27,626 bases of DNA from JAVEDQ01 sp035468175. Its GTDB lineage: Bacteria > Actinomycetota > Actinomycetes > Frankiales > Frankiaceae. Below the pieces are notes generated by a model that was given only the letters and a program-made list of their open reading frames with translations, was not told the DNA's origin and searched no databases. Location of the stretch: NCBI GenBank assembly GCA_035468175.1, contig DATITC010000070.1, forward strand, positions 1 through 27,626. The letters are read 5' to 3'. Positions 1 to 8,520 of this stretch are shown here, one piece after another. Position numbers and translations under genes: made by a program. Positions within the stretch are counted from its first letter, which is position 1, and each line of letters begins with the position of its first letter.

Positions 1-36
1 GGGCACAGGGTCCCGGGTCGATCGCGGAGGTGACTC

Positions 37-909
37 CTAGGCAGGTAGTTCGAGCTTCATCACCAGCTTCACCGCCCGGACCGAGGCCATCCCGGCAGCG
101 AACAGAAGCGTCCCCAGAGACAGCAGGGCGAGGCCCAGAAGGTGGAGCCCGGGGACGCCCAGGAGGATGACCCCGAGCCGATCGAGAAGGAAGCCGGGTG
201 CCATCACCGTTGCGCTGAGCGCTCCGCCGGCTGCCCACCGACCGACCGACTCGCGCAGCGGTGAGCGGGCCCGGCTCGATCCGGTGATCCGGGCGGGCAC
301 CGCGACGAGGCTGATCAACAGCAGGGTCAGCACGGCCGAGAGTGCCACGACGTAGAGCCGGGTGGACCCGATCCGGGGGACGCCGGCTATGGCGCCGGCG
401 ACGATCAGGCCGACGACCAGCCCCGCGGCGGCGATCACATTCCGATGCGCAGCTGCCCGCCGCACCGCGGGGCGGATCTCGGGGTGCGCACCACCGATCG
501 CGAAGGCGAACACGGTGTTGCACCAGAAGGCCGCGAGGGTCAATGCCACCGCGAGCAGCACGGCGAGGACCAACCCGCCCGGCGTGATCTCCCGGAATGC
601 GGCACCGCGTAGGGCGTGCTGCTTCAGATCCCACATGACGAACCACACGTAAAGCGCGGGCACGAGTTCGATCAGTGACAGTCGCCAGTTGGACCAGAGG
701 AGCGTGATTCCTCGGACCAGCAGCACGATGGCGCCGGCGGCCCACGCCACGGGGGCGAGGTACCGCCGGGACTCACCGAACTGTCTTGCCGTCGCCTCGA
801 TGCGGGCCGGATCCGCGTCGGCCACTGTCCTCGCCATGTCGGCGAGGCGGCGAACAGATCGCCGCAGACCGGGTCCCGGCTCGGCGAGAGACTCTTGCTC
901 GGTCCGCAT
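37..909 (-). CDS. Multipass integral membrane protein of unknown function
   Basis: A protein of about 290 residues with roughly six to seven hydrophobic segments after an N-terminal soluble stretch of some 50 residues rich in charged residues. Helices include a stretch after YLAPVAWAAG, one containing LIELVPALYVWFVMWDL, a long one ending in AAFWCNTVFAFAI, and two C-terminal helices. I do not recognise a catalytic motif. The frame is open up to 1071, but the upstream part looks non-coding, so the ATG at 909 is chosen; it has no visible Shine-Dalgarno. A strong Shine-Dalgarno with an ATG at 1004 lies in another frame (see findings), so the true N-terminus may differ. The gene is divergent from the LAL regulator at 1227. 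Function cannot be assigned; it could be a transport-related or stress membrane protein. Confidence 0.75.
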   Translation of the reverse strand: MRTEQESLAEPGPGLRRSVRRLADMARTVADADPARIEATARQFGESRRYLAPVAWAAGAIVLLVRGITLLWSNWRLSLIELVPALYVWFVMWDLKQHALRGAAFREITPGGLVLAVLLAVALTLAAFWCNTVFAFAIGGAHPEIRPAVRRAAAHRNVIAAAGLVVGLIVAGAIAGVPRIGSTRLYVVALSAVLTLLLISLVAVPARITGSSRARSPLRESVGRWAAGGALSATVMAPGFLLDRLGVILLGVPGLHLLGLALLSLGTLLFAAGMASVRAVKLVMKLELPA

Positions 910-1226
910 GGCGCAACCGGGGAGGAGCGCCGGTCGGCTCAGCGTCGGCGTGGCTGGACCGGCTGGACCGGGCTCGAGGGAATGAGTTCGGGTGTGTGAG
1001 ACATCAGGACTCCTCGTCGGTAGCGCCCGTTGCGTGTGCAGCCTGGCCGTGGCGACGATGCCGCACCTCATGCCAAGGGGGTGAACATCAGGACCGGGCG
1101 TCGAGGACCGGGGACGTCCGACGAGCGAACGTTCCGAACGGCCTTCATCCGATCCGCGTGATGTGACGAACGGCGACGCGGCTCAGGCTGGCGTCTCCGG
1201 CCTCCACCCTCCACCGGAAGCGCCTC
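910..1226. promoter_or_regulatory. Divergent intergenic region
   Basis: This 317-bp stretch separates the membrane protein gene (minus) and the LAL regulator (plus) and should hold both promoters. Besides the mini-ORF at 939-1004 and a 9-bp tandem repeat at 952-969, I see no convincing -35/-10 pair or operator. Confidence 0.4.
939..1004 (-). other. Mini-ORF with strong RBS upstream of the membrane protein gene
   Basis: A 21-codon ORF starts with ATG at 1004, preceded by CGAGGAGT five bases away, the best ribosome binding site in this intergenic region. It ends in TGA at 941-939, 29 bases before the chosen start of the membrane protein at 909. It contains a PVQPVQP stretch encoded by a 9-bp tandem duplication at 952-969. 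It could be a leader peptide, or the real N-terminus of the membrane protein separated from it by a one-base frameshift. Confidence 0.3.
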
Positions 1227-3578
1227 ATGGGAACACCATCATTTCCGGACCGGTTCTCCGTGCCGGGTCGCGGCCGTCCGGCGCCGAAGGCGACGGGTTC
1301 CTGGTCGGCTTCGGCAGGCCGGGCGGCGCCGGTGGTTTCCCCGCGGTTGTCCGCGAAGCTGGAGCGGCCGACGGCCGACGTCTCCATGGTCAGACGGTCC
1401 CAGCAGGTCGACCAGCTGCGCCGAGCCGTGGCGCCGCTGATAGTGCTGAGCGCACCGCCGGGTTTCGGGAAGACGACGCTGCTCGCCCAATGGGCCGAGG
1501 AGGATGAGCGGCCGTTCCGCTGGATCTCACTGGACGCCGGCGACAACGATCCGGCCGTCCTGCTGAGGTATCTGATGCGGGCGCTCGCGGACTCGGTCGC
1601 CTTCGGCCCGGACGTCCTCGAGGGGCCCATCGACGACCAGGAATTCCTTCAGGCGGTGACGCTGCCGAGGCTGGGTCATGCCCTTGCCCATCACGCGCAG
1701 CGATTCGTGCTGGTCCTGGATGACACCCACGTCCTTCAGGGCACCGCCTGGGAGCTCCTCGCTCGCCTCGTCGACGAGGTACCGACCGGTTCGCAGATCG
1801 TGCTCTCCGGGCGCACCGAACCCGCCCTCGCGATCGGGCGCCTCCTGACGCATCGCCGGCTCGTCCGGTTCCTGCCTCCGGACCTCGCCATGACAGTGAG
1901 TGAAACCCAGATGCTGGCGCGCTCGGTGGGTCTCGAGCTGGACGCTTCGGCCTCGTCAACGCTCGTCGCTCGTACCGAGGGATGGCCGGCGGGTTTGTAC
2001 CTCGCCGTGCTTTCGCTCCGCAGTCGCCCGGACCTGCGGGAAGCCGTGAGCGAGTTCTCCGGGAACGACCGCCTGGTCTCGGAGTACGTCGCCGACGAAC
2101 TCCTGAGCGCGGCTGCCCCCGACGTGCATCGCTTTCTGCTCCGGACCTCGATCCTCCGAACGCTGTCCGGTCAGCTCTGCGACGCGGTGCTCCGCAGCCG
2201 GGGCAGTAGCACGACGCTCGACCGCATCAGCAGGTCGAACGCGCTGCTCACCCCGCTGGGAAGGGACCGCGAGTGGTACCGCTACCACCAGCTGTTCGCT
2301 GACGTGCTGCGCGCGGAGCTGCATCGGTCCGAGCCGGAGATCGAACTGGAGCTGCATCATCGAGCGAGCGTCTGGTACGAGGCGCAAGGGGATGCCGAGG
2401 AGGCCATCGCCCACGCCCACGCGTCCGGGAACGAGGACCGAGCCGCCGAACTCGTGTGGCAGGAGACCGCGGCACAGCTCACGGCGGGACGGCTGGCGAC
2501 ACTGGAGCGATGGCTGGCCGCCTTCGACACCAAGCGCTCGGCTCGGGATCCGCTCCTCGCGCTCGCCCACGCCGGCTGCGCCCTCGCTGCCGGTCGCCCG
2601 GTCGAGCCGTGGCTCGCCCTCGCAGCGCACACCGCAGCTCACCCGGACGCAGCGTCCGGTAAGCACGATCGTGGGCAGATCGGGCTGGTAATCAGCCTGT
2701 TTCGGGCGGTGATGGCTCGCAGCGGCGCCGTCCAGATGGTGCGCGACGCGGAGGAGGTCAGCCGGGAGGCGCCGACAGCAAGCGCGGTACTAGCGGTTGC
2801 CCGCTATCTGAGGGGGGCTGCCCTCGACCAGCTGGGGGACCCGGCGGCCGCCGAAATACAGCTGCAGCAGGGCGCGGTGCTCGCGGCCCGGCTGGCGCTA
2901 CCCGGGATCCAGTCGCTGTGCCTCGGTCACCTGACCTTCATGGCGTTCCGCCGTGCGGACTGGTCGAACATGCAGCACCTGGCCGCGCAGACGAGCGAGC
3001 TCGTCGAGGCTTTCGGTCTGCAGGATGACGTGACGACGGCTCCGGTGCATGCCGCCCTGGCCTTGGCGCTGGCGCACGATCGTCGAGCGCACGAAGCAGC
3101 ACGCGCCGGCCGGCGGGCCTCTCGGCTGCTGGCGACCATCGCTCCCATCGCGCCCTGGCTCGACGTGCACACCCGGGCGGTCCTCGCTCGGACGCATCTG
3201 CTGCTCGGCGACGCCGCCGCGGCACGCTCACTGCTCGCGGAAGCACAGCAGGCCGCGGGTCAGATCCCCGACGCGTCCCAGCTCCTCGAGCGACTCGACG
3301 AGCTGTGGACCCTCGCGCAAGCGGTACCGCTGACTACGCACCTGGGCCCGTCCTGCATCAGCCCGGCCGAACTCCGCGTGCTGCGGCTCCTCCCTACCGG
3401 GCTCACGTTCGCGCAGATTGCTGACGCGCTGTCCATCCACTGCGGAACGGTTCGGACTCGCGCGCTCTCGACCTACCGCAAGCTCGGTGTCGATTCACGC
3501 AGCGGTGCCGTCGGTCGAGCTCTTGCGCTCGGCTTCATCTCCGAGCTGCCGGACCCGTCCGGCGCCCCGTCCGCGTAG
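1227..3578 (+). CDS. LAL/MalT-family LuxR transcriptional regulator
   Basis: A 783-residue STAND-type regulator. An N-terminal P-loop ATPase begins with Walker A APPGFGKTT (about residues 76-84), with a Walker B-like region FVLVLDD further on. The middle is a long helical, TPR-like sensor region rich in alanine and leucine. The C-terminal 60 residues form a LuxR helix-turn-helix (SPAELRVLRLLPTGLTFAQI, then a TVRTRALSTYRKLGV recognition segment). Such proteins bind ATP and an inducer, oligomerise and activate promoters; the ligand cannot be read from the sequence. The start at 1227 is preferred to the inner ATG at 1386 because the preceding residues (SAKLERPTADVSMVRRSQQ) resemble the conserved segment before the P-loop in this family. 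It converges with a paralogue at 3595. Length is somewhat shorter than the usual 850-950. Confidence 0.9.
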   Translation: MGTPSFPDRFSVPGRGRPAPKATGSWSASAGRAAPVVSPRLSAKLERPTADVSMVRRSQQVDQLRRAVAPLIVLSAPPGFGKTTLLAQWAEEDERPFRWISLDAGDNDPAVLLRYLMRALADSVAFGPDVLEGPIDDQEFLQAVTLPRLGHALAHHAQRFVLVLDDTHVLQGTAWELLARLVDEVPTGSQIVLSGRTEPALAIGRLLTHRRLVRFLPPDLAMTVSETQMLARSVGLELDASASSTLVARTEGWPAGLYLAVLSLRSRPDLREAVSEFSGNDRLVSEYVADELLSAAAPDVHRFLLRTSILRTLSGQLCDAVLRSRGSSTTLDRISRSNALLTPLGRDREWYRYHQLFADVLRAELHRSEPEIELELHHRASVWYEAQGDAEEAIAHAHASGNEDRAAELVWQETAAQLTAGRLATLERWLAAFDTKRSARDPLLALAHAGCALAAGRPVEPWLALAAHTAAHPDAASGKHDRGQIGLVISLFRAVMARSGAVQMVRDAEEVSREAPTASAVLAVARYLRGAALDQLGDPAAAEIQLQQGAVLAARLALPGIQSLCLGHLTFMAFRRADWSNMQHLAAQTSELVEAFGLQDDVTTAPVHAALALALAHDRRAHEAARAGRRASRLLATIAPIAPWLDVHTRAVLARTHLLLGDAAAARSLLAEAQQAAGQIPDASQLLERLDELWTLAQAVPLTTHLGPSCISPAELRVLRLLPTGLTFAQIADALSIHCGTVRTRALSTYRKLGVDSRSGAVGRALALGFISELPDPSGAPSA

Positions 3579-3594
3579 CGTGCCGCGGCACGCT
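3577..3594. terminator. Perfect palindrome between convergent LAL genes
   Basis: An uninterrupted 18-bp palindrome, AGCGTGCCGCGGCACGCT, overlaps the last base of the TAG stop of the upstream gene and fills the 16-bp gap to the stop of the convergent gene. It would form a GC-rich hairpin in either transcript, so a bidirectional terminator is the simplest reading. There is no long T tract, as is common in actinobacteria. Confidence 0.6.
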
Positions 3595-5823
3595 TTACTC
3601 GCCCAGGAGGCCGCGGGTGCGGGCGGCGGAGACTGCTTCGGCGCGCGAGTTCACGCCGAGTTTGCGATAGGTGGCGATCGCCTGCGTCTTGACGGTGTTG
3701 CGCGAGAGGAAGACGAGGTCTCCGATCTCGCGGAAGGACAGGTGCGTCGGCAGCAGCCGGAGAACTCGCAGTTCGGCCGCGGTGAGCCCGGTTGGCCCCC
3801 CGGGCGTGGTCAGGGGAAGGTGCTCGGCCATCCGGCGGACGTGACGCAGCTTGCCCTCCACCGCGGGGGTGGCGAGTGCAGTCCTGCGCAGAGCCGCGTC
3901 GGCCTCCGTGAGCAACAGTCGAGCGGCTTCCCCGTCCCCGAGTAGGAGCTGGGCCCGCACGAGCAGGATCCGCGTGTCGATCTGCATCCAGGGGGCGAAC
4001 GCGGACGGTGTCCGGGCGAGAAGCTGCCGGACCCGTCGGACGGCATGCTCGGCTTCCTGTCGCTCACCTCGGCGAGCCGAGACCACGGCCACGGCCGCGA
4101 ACGCCGTCATCATGCTCACTTCGTCCGGCAGTCGGAAACGCTCGATGAGGAACGCTGCTCGGTTGCTCAGCGCCTCGGCGCTCGCCCACTGCTCGTCCTC
4201 GATCGCCATCACCGCCTGATAGGCCACGCACTGCGCCTCCACGGACGGCACGTCCAGCAATCGGCTCAGCTGTTCGCCCTCGCGCAACCCGCGCCTCGCA
4301 CCTGCCGGGTCGCCGAGGAGCAGCCGGGCCACGCCAGCGACGTGGCAAGCCATGCAGCGCCAGGTGTCGTCTCCCGAGAGTTCGATCGCGCGGTCGGCAT
4401 CGTCGGCCATCCGGTCCGCGCCGTGCTGAGCGAACACCGCGCGGAACAGCGACAAGCCTCCGCGGACGCTCGTCCCCGTGACGTCCGGGGAATCGGTAGT
4501 GCTCGTCCGGGCTGCCACGGACAGCCAGTGTTCGAGCGGCCGGCCGCTCTCCAGAGCGCGCCAGGCGGAGGCGAGGGCGAGGCGCGGAGATGCCTGCAGC
4601 TCGGGGGTGGTGAAGGTGTCGAGCCACCGATCGAGCGGTCGCTCACCGGGTGTCCGCTGCTGCGCTACGCGGGGCCAGACCAGCTCAGCGGCGAGCGCGG
4701 CGTCACCGGCCGCTCGGGCGTGTTTGACGGCCTCGTCGATGGCGCCCTCCTCCGCGTAGGACCGGCTGGCTCGTCGATGCAGTGCCGACTCCTGCTGCGG
4801 CTCCAGGACCGCGAGGTCATGGCGGAGCAGGTCGGTCAGGAGCGGGAGGTAGCGGAAGTGGTCCGGCTGGTGGCCCACCGCCTCGAGGAGCACGTTCGAT
4901 CGGCTCAGCTCGGCGAGCCGGATACCGCTGCCGGTGACCGCGAGCACGGCATCACAGCGGTCACCCGTCAGGACACCCAGGACGCTGCTGGCCGTCATGA
5001 ACCGGCGGACGGAGCTGGGTAGCGGGTCGACGATGTTGGCGCGCAGATATTGGCACATGGGGCCGGACGCACCGGAGAAATCCAGTGCCGCAGCTGCCGC
5101 ATCCGGAGTGCCTGCCACGACGGCGGCCGCGGTCGCGAGCCCGGCTGCCCAACCGGCGCAGTGCTCGACCAATGGCTCCAGTACCTCGGGTCGATGGGGG
5201 ACCCCAGCGGCATCGAGCAACGCCGCAGCCTCGAAGGGCGACAGCAGCAGGTCGTCGCGGCGCAACCAGAGCAACCTCCGGCGGGTGACCCACCGGCCGA
5301 GAGGGAGCGGCGGCCGCGCTCGTCCCGCCAGGACGACGAACGTCTCGGGGGAGGCTGCCTCGAGGAGCGCCGATACGACCTTCCACGCGTCCGGCGAACT
5401 CAGTGATTCGGCTCCGTCGAGGACGGCAACCATCGGGCGAGCCCGGCTGCGCAGGAGCCTGGTGAGTCGGGGGAGGGCCACACCGTCCAGGAACGTGCGG
5501 TCGTCCAGCGGCCCCGCGCTGAGGGTCGGTTCCACGTCTTCCACCGCGTTCAGGGCACCGAGGATGCTCTCGAGAAGCGCCGCCGGATCGTTGTGGGACT
5601 CCGCGAGCTGTATCCACTCCACGGGGCGGGGCTCCGTGGCGGCCCATTGCCGGAGCAACGTCGACTTGCCGTAGCCGGCGGGCGCGTCCACGATCAGGAC
5701 CGGTGCTGTCGAGTTCCGTATCCGCGCGAGGAGTTCCACCCGCGGAACGGAGGTCCGAGGTGCCGGGACGGGCGGTTCTGCCCGTCCCAGGGCGGATCGC
5801 GGCGCTGCGCGGAGTCCGCTCAC
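3595..5823 (-). CDS. LAL/MalT-family LuxR transcriptional regulator (paralogue)
   Basis: About 742 residues with the same architecture as the regulator at 1227: Walker A DAPAGYGKST near residues 46-55, a long helical repeat region and a C-terminal LuxR helix-turn-helix (LTAAELRVLRLLPTHLSFRE followed by NTVKTQAIATYRKLGVNSRA). The shared phrases around the P-loop (NDPAALLE, DDRTFLDGVALPRL) and in the HTH (LRVLRLLPT, TYRKLGV) show that the pair are paralogues, though well diverged. The frame is open to 6018, with possible starts at ATG 5976 and GTG 6018. Third-position GC upstream of GTG 5823 falls to about 65% and the residues become a Ser/Pro-rich low-complexity run, so GTG 5823 is preferred. 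No start has a clear Shine-Dalgarno. It is divergent from the nitrilase-like gene, its most likely local target. Confidence 0.88.
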   Translation of the reverse strand: MSGLRAAPRSALGRAEPPVPAPRTSVPRVELLARIRNSTAPVLIVDAPAGYGKSTLLRQWAATEPRPVEWIQLAESHNDPAALLESILGALNAVEDVEPTLSAGPLDDRTFLDGVALPRLTRLLRSRARPMVAVLDGAESLSSPDAWKVVSALLEAASPETFVVLAGRARPPLPLGRWVTRRRLLWLRRDDLLLSPFEAAALLDAAGVPHRPEVLEPLVEHCAGWAAGLATAAAVVAGTPDAAAAALDFSGASGPMCQYLRANIVDPLPSSVRRFMTASSVLGVLTGDRCDAVLAVTGSGIRLAELSRSNVLLEAVGHQPDHFRYLPLLTDLLRHDLAVLEPQQESALHRRASRSYAEEGAIDEAVKHARAAGDAALAAELVWPRVAQQRTPGERPLDRWLDTFTTPELQASPRLALASAWRALESGRPLEHWLSVAARTSTTDSPDVTGTSVRGGLSLFRAVFAQHGADRMADDADRAIELSGDDTWRCMACHVAGVARLLLGDPAGARRGLREGEQLSRLLDVPSVEAQCVAYQAVMAIEDEQWASAEALSNRAAFLIERFRLPDEVSMMTAFAAVAVVSARRGERQEAEHAVRRVRQLLARTPSAFAPWMQIDTRILLVRAQLLLGDGEAARLLLTEADAALRRTALATPAVEGKLRHVRRMAEHLPLTTPGGPTGLTAAELRVLRLLPTHLSFREIGDLVFLSRNTVKTQAIATYRKLGVNSRAEAVSAARTRGLLGE

Positions 5824-6135
5824 AGTCGCGAATCCATTGCTGACCTTTGCAGACGATGACGGGCGCACCGCTGAACTCCCTGTCGACGGAGAGACATTCC
5901 GCTGCCCGGGAGAGCTCGTGCGGCTGGCTTGGGGGCCGGTTGAGGGTGGGGATGACCACGCAGGATCCCCCCCCATGGTCCGGATGTCCACACTCGACTC
6001 ACACTTTCGCCCGCTCACCCGAACGGGATGAAGCCGCGCAGTTCGCGAGGTGTCATGGTCGTCCGAGGCGGCACCTGCGCGTCTGCGGAGTCACCGGTCT
6101 GGTCGTGTCCCAACGCGCAGCTTCGGGAGAATCGG
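5824..6135. promoter_or_regulatory. Divergent intergenic region between LAL gene and nitrilase gene
   Basis: This stretch of 312 bp probably holds both promoters. The only clear element is GGGAGA at 6125-6130, five bases before the ATG at 6136. A run of eight or more C at 5967-5974 is notable. I see no convincing operator palindrome. If the LAL gene starts further upstream, part of this region is coding. Confidence 0.4.
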
Positions 6136-7119
6136 ATGAATCGTGCCTTGAAGGGCGAACCGCTCCGCATCGTCGAGCGAACGTTCTCGTCCGACCCGTC
6201 GAAGATGTCCGTCGGGCTGGCCAACATCAACGCGTCGGTGCCGGATGTCGAAGCCAACAAGGACAAGATCTGTCGAGTGGCCTCCATCTTCAAGGAGCAC
6301 GGGGTCAACGTGGCGGTGTTCCCCGAGTTCAGCCTCTCTGGTTACTTCTGGGAGGACGAGCGGGCGTGCCGGAAGTACATGGATTCCGCCCTGATCGAAC
6401 AGCACGTCGACTGGATAGAGAACTCCCTCAAGCCCCTTCTCGACGACGAATTCCGCGCGATCATCCTCAACAACCTGATGAGCGGCCCCAACGGGACGTA
6501 TTACAACTCGACCTTTCCGGTCGCGAAGAACTACGACTACCTCGCGCCGGGCAACTCCTACCAGAAGATCTTCCTCCCGGGCATCGAGAAGACGTACACC
6601 ACGACGGGCCAGGACGACCGTCTTGTGGTCGACACGAAAGCCGACAATGGTCGGTTCGGGTTCACGACCTGCTACGACTACCTGTTCAGTGATCTGCTGC
6701 GAGAATATTCGATGACGGACCAGGTGGACGGCATCCTCCAGGTCGCCTCCTGGCGGGCGGCAGCGACGCGCGAGTACCCAACGATGAACGTCCGGACCGA
6801 CTCCTATTACGGGGACCTGTGGAATTCGGTGATGTCGGCGGCCTCCGCGACGAACCAGGTCTGGACGATTGCGTGTAATGCGGTGGGCTCGCACGGTATC
6901 TCGGGCGTCCCCTTCTGGGGAGGTTCCGGTATCTGGGCTCCATCCGGATTGAAGCTGATCCAGGCCTCCAATTACTTCGAGGAACTGTTGATCGTGCACA
7001 ACCTCGACATCAAGAAGGCCCGCGCCGACGAGCTGAGCGACTTCGATTACGCGATGGATTTCCGCGAGATCTACCAGCCGCTGGAGGGTTCCCGGGGGTT
7101 CACCCGCCAGCTCCAGTGA
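6136..7119 (+). CDS. Carbon-nitrogen hydrolase (nitrilase superfamily)
   Basis: A 327-residue enzyme of the nitrilase/amidase superfamily, which hydrolyses non-peptide C-N bonds through a Glu-Lys-Cys triad. The triad can be placed: Glu64 in VFPEFSLSGY, Lys144 in SYQKIFLPG and Cys179 in FGFTTCYDYLF. Further family features are the N-terminal VGLANINAS strand and the late segment TNQVWTIACNAVG followed by a WGGSGIWAPSG turn. Length fits the family. ATG 6136 is chosen because GGGAGA lies five bases upstream; the open frame reaches back to 6028 without support. No signal peptide, so cytoplasmic. Substrate is not predictable: aliphatic amidase, carbamoylase and nitrilase-like activities remain open. 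It stands alone, divergent from a LAL regulator that may control it. Confidence 0.88.
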   Translation: MNRALKGEPLRIVERTFSSDPSKMSVGLANINASVPDVEANKDKICRVASIFKEHGVNVAVFPEFSLSGYFWEDERACRKYMDSALIEQHVDWIENSLKPLLDDEFRAIILNNLMSGPNGTYYNSTFPVAKNYDYLAPGNSYQKIFLPGIEKTYTTTGQDDRLVVDTKADNGRFGFTTCYDYLFSDLLREYSMTDQVDGILQVASWRAAATREYPTMNVRTDSYYGDLWNSVMSAASATNQVWTIACNAVGSHGISGVPFWGGSGIWAPSGLKLIQASNYFEELLIVHNLDIKKARADELSDFDYAMDFREIYQPLEGSRGFTRQLQ

Positions 7120-7239
7120 AGCGCCGTGGTCACCCGCGTCGACCGGGGTGCTACCGCCGGAGCGTGCCGGGGTCTTATTGACTCCCGTCCGGCCTGTCGT
7201 CGTTCTCGTGTTCTACGGCCGGCGTGCCGAGGGGTAGGT

Positions 7240-7840
7240 ATGCAGGCCTCGGACGATCCGGCACCGCCGAGCGCTTCGGACCGTCGACGGGTGCTCATCG
7301 TCGAGTGCGTCCTCGTCGCGACGGTGGCGATCTACGCAGCCTCCAATCTTCCGGGCGTCCGTGCGCACGCCGGTTACAGCGTCGCCTGAGACGGTTGGCT
7401 CCAGAACGGCATCGTGGTGGTGGCGGCGGTTCTTGTCGGCCTTCGCGCCTACCGCTCGCGGGACGGAGGGGAGTCTCCCCGTCGTGCGTTCCCGGAACAG
7501 GTCCGCACGCTGCTCGAGGTCCGCTCGCTTGATCCGTCCCGCCTGATGCTTGAGGTGACCGAGACGGACCTCATGGCCGACCCGGCCCGGTGCCCTCATC
7601 GGCATCACCCGTGACCCACGAGCGGCCGCGATCGTTCGGTCGACCGTCCAACTCGCGCACTCCCTCGGCCTGACTCTGGTGGCAGAAGGAATTGAGACAG
7701 GTGAGGATCAGGCGATCCTGCGCGAGCTCTCGTGCGACCTCGGGCAGGGCTATCACCTCGCCAAGCCGTTGCCCGCCGACACCCTGCTCGCCTGGGTCGT
7801 CGACCGGGCGGCCGCACCGTCTCGGCTCGCGGCGAGCTGA
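7240..7840 (+). pseudogene. Decayed GGDEF/EAL-type membrane protein
   Basis: Remains of a cyclic-di-GMP signalling protein. After GAGGGG and ATG 7240 come an N-terminal membrane helix (VLIVECVLVATVAIYAAS), a TGA at 7387-7389 where a Trp before DGWLQNG would be expected, and a second helix. The frame then jumps directly to EAL-domain sequence (FPEQVRTLLEV, LMLEVTETDLMADPAR), so PAS/GGDEF and the first half of EAL are missing. A second deletion with a frameshift near 7593 joins it to the EAL C-terminal part in another frame (RDPRAAAIVRSTVQLAHSLG, LTLVAEGIET, LGQGYHLAKPLP), ending in TGA at 7840. The EAL signature and most metal ligands are lost, so it cannot be an active phosphodiesterase. Identification rests on recognisable EAL phrases; the exact parent domain order is inferred. 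Confidence 0.75.
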
Positions 7841-7989
7841 CCGCCGAGCCGCTGCTGCGGCATAGCCCGGCTTGCTGATTGTTCGTCCTCCAGCACGCTG
7901 CGTCACTGCGCGCGTCGACCCGGCGGCACCCGAGATGACAAGCGGTTACGACGAAGCGAATGTGTCGACCGGTTTGAACTTTGCCACCT

Positions 7990-8520
7990 ATGGTCTCCGA
8001 GATGCCTTCCTGGGACGGGCCGTTGTTCGCTGCGGCCACGCTGCTGATCCTCGCCGCCGTGCCCAAGATCCGATATCCGGACGACACCGCTCGGGCGCTG
8101 CGATCGACCGGGCTGCCCGGGTCCAACCTCCTGGTCCGGCTGCTCGCGGTGATCGAAATCCTGATCGGCGGCTACGCGCTGCTGATCGGTGATCGGGCCT
8201 CGGCCGGTCTCGTGGCCGTGTCCTACCTCGGATTCACCGGCTTCGTGCTGCTCGCCCGGTCCCGCGACGGCGTGGTCTCGTCCTGCGGTTGCTTCGGTCA
8301 GCGGGACACGCCGCCCACCCGGTCCCACGTGGTGGTCACGGCTCTGCTCGCCGCCGGAGCGGTCGGCGCCGTCATCGCTCCGGCGGGGTCGGTGCTCGAC
8401 CTGGTCGACCGTCCGGGGCAGGGAGTGGCACTCGTCCTGCTGTCCGGGATCTGCGTCGGCCTCGCCTACCTCGCACTCGCCGTCCTCCCCACGCTCACCC
8501 TCGCTACGGAGAAGCCATGA
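7990..8520 (+). CDS. MauE/DoxX-like redox membrane protein
   Basis: About 176 residues with four to five membrane helices. The segment SSCGCFGQRDTPPTRSHVVV holds a CxCFG motif followed by a helix, typical of MauE-type proteins related to DoxX/VKOR-like membrane partners that pass reducing equivalents to periplasmic thioredoxin-fold proteins. ATG 7990 and ATG 8002 are both possible starts; neither has a clear Shine-Dalgarno. The stop overlaps the next start (ATGA), so it is translationally coupled to the thioredoxin-like gene. It is the first gene of a five- to six-gene unit that ends in a cysteine-rich exported protein, which supports a role in disulfide chemistry outside the membrane. Substrate specificity is inferred from context only. 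Confidence 0.8.
   Translation: MVSEMPSWDGPLFAAATLLILAAVPKIRYPDDTARALRSTGLPGSNLLVRLLAVIEILIGGYALLIGDRASAGLVAVSYLGFTGFVLLARSRDGVVSSCGCFGQRDTPPTRSHVVVTALLAAGAVGAVIAPAGSVLDLVDRPGQGVALVLLSGICVGLAYLALAVLPTLTLATEKP

Noticed and set aside
2400..2666. Long antisense ORFs inside the LAL genes, SelB, permeases and ABC genes
   Set aside because: They are products of high GC third-position bias in the real frame and show Arg/Pro/Ala-rich composition without domains.
5824..6018. N-terminal extension of the second LAL regulator to GTG 6018
   Set aside because: Third-position GC falls to about 65%, composition turns Ser/Pro-rich and no ribosome binding site is present.
7387..7389. In-frame TGA in the EAL-type remnant as a selenocysteine codon, given selA-selB nearby
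   Set aside because: The position corresponds to Trp before DGWLQNG (TGG to TGA), no Cys-like redox context or hairpin follows, and the gene is broken elsewhere.
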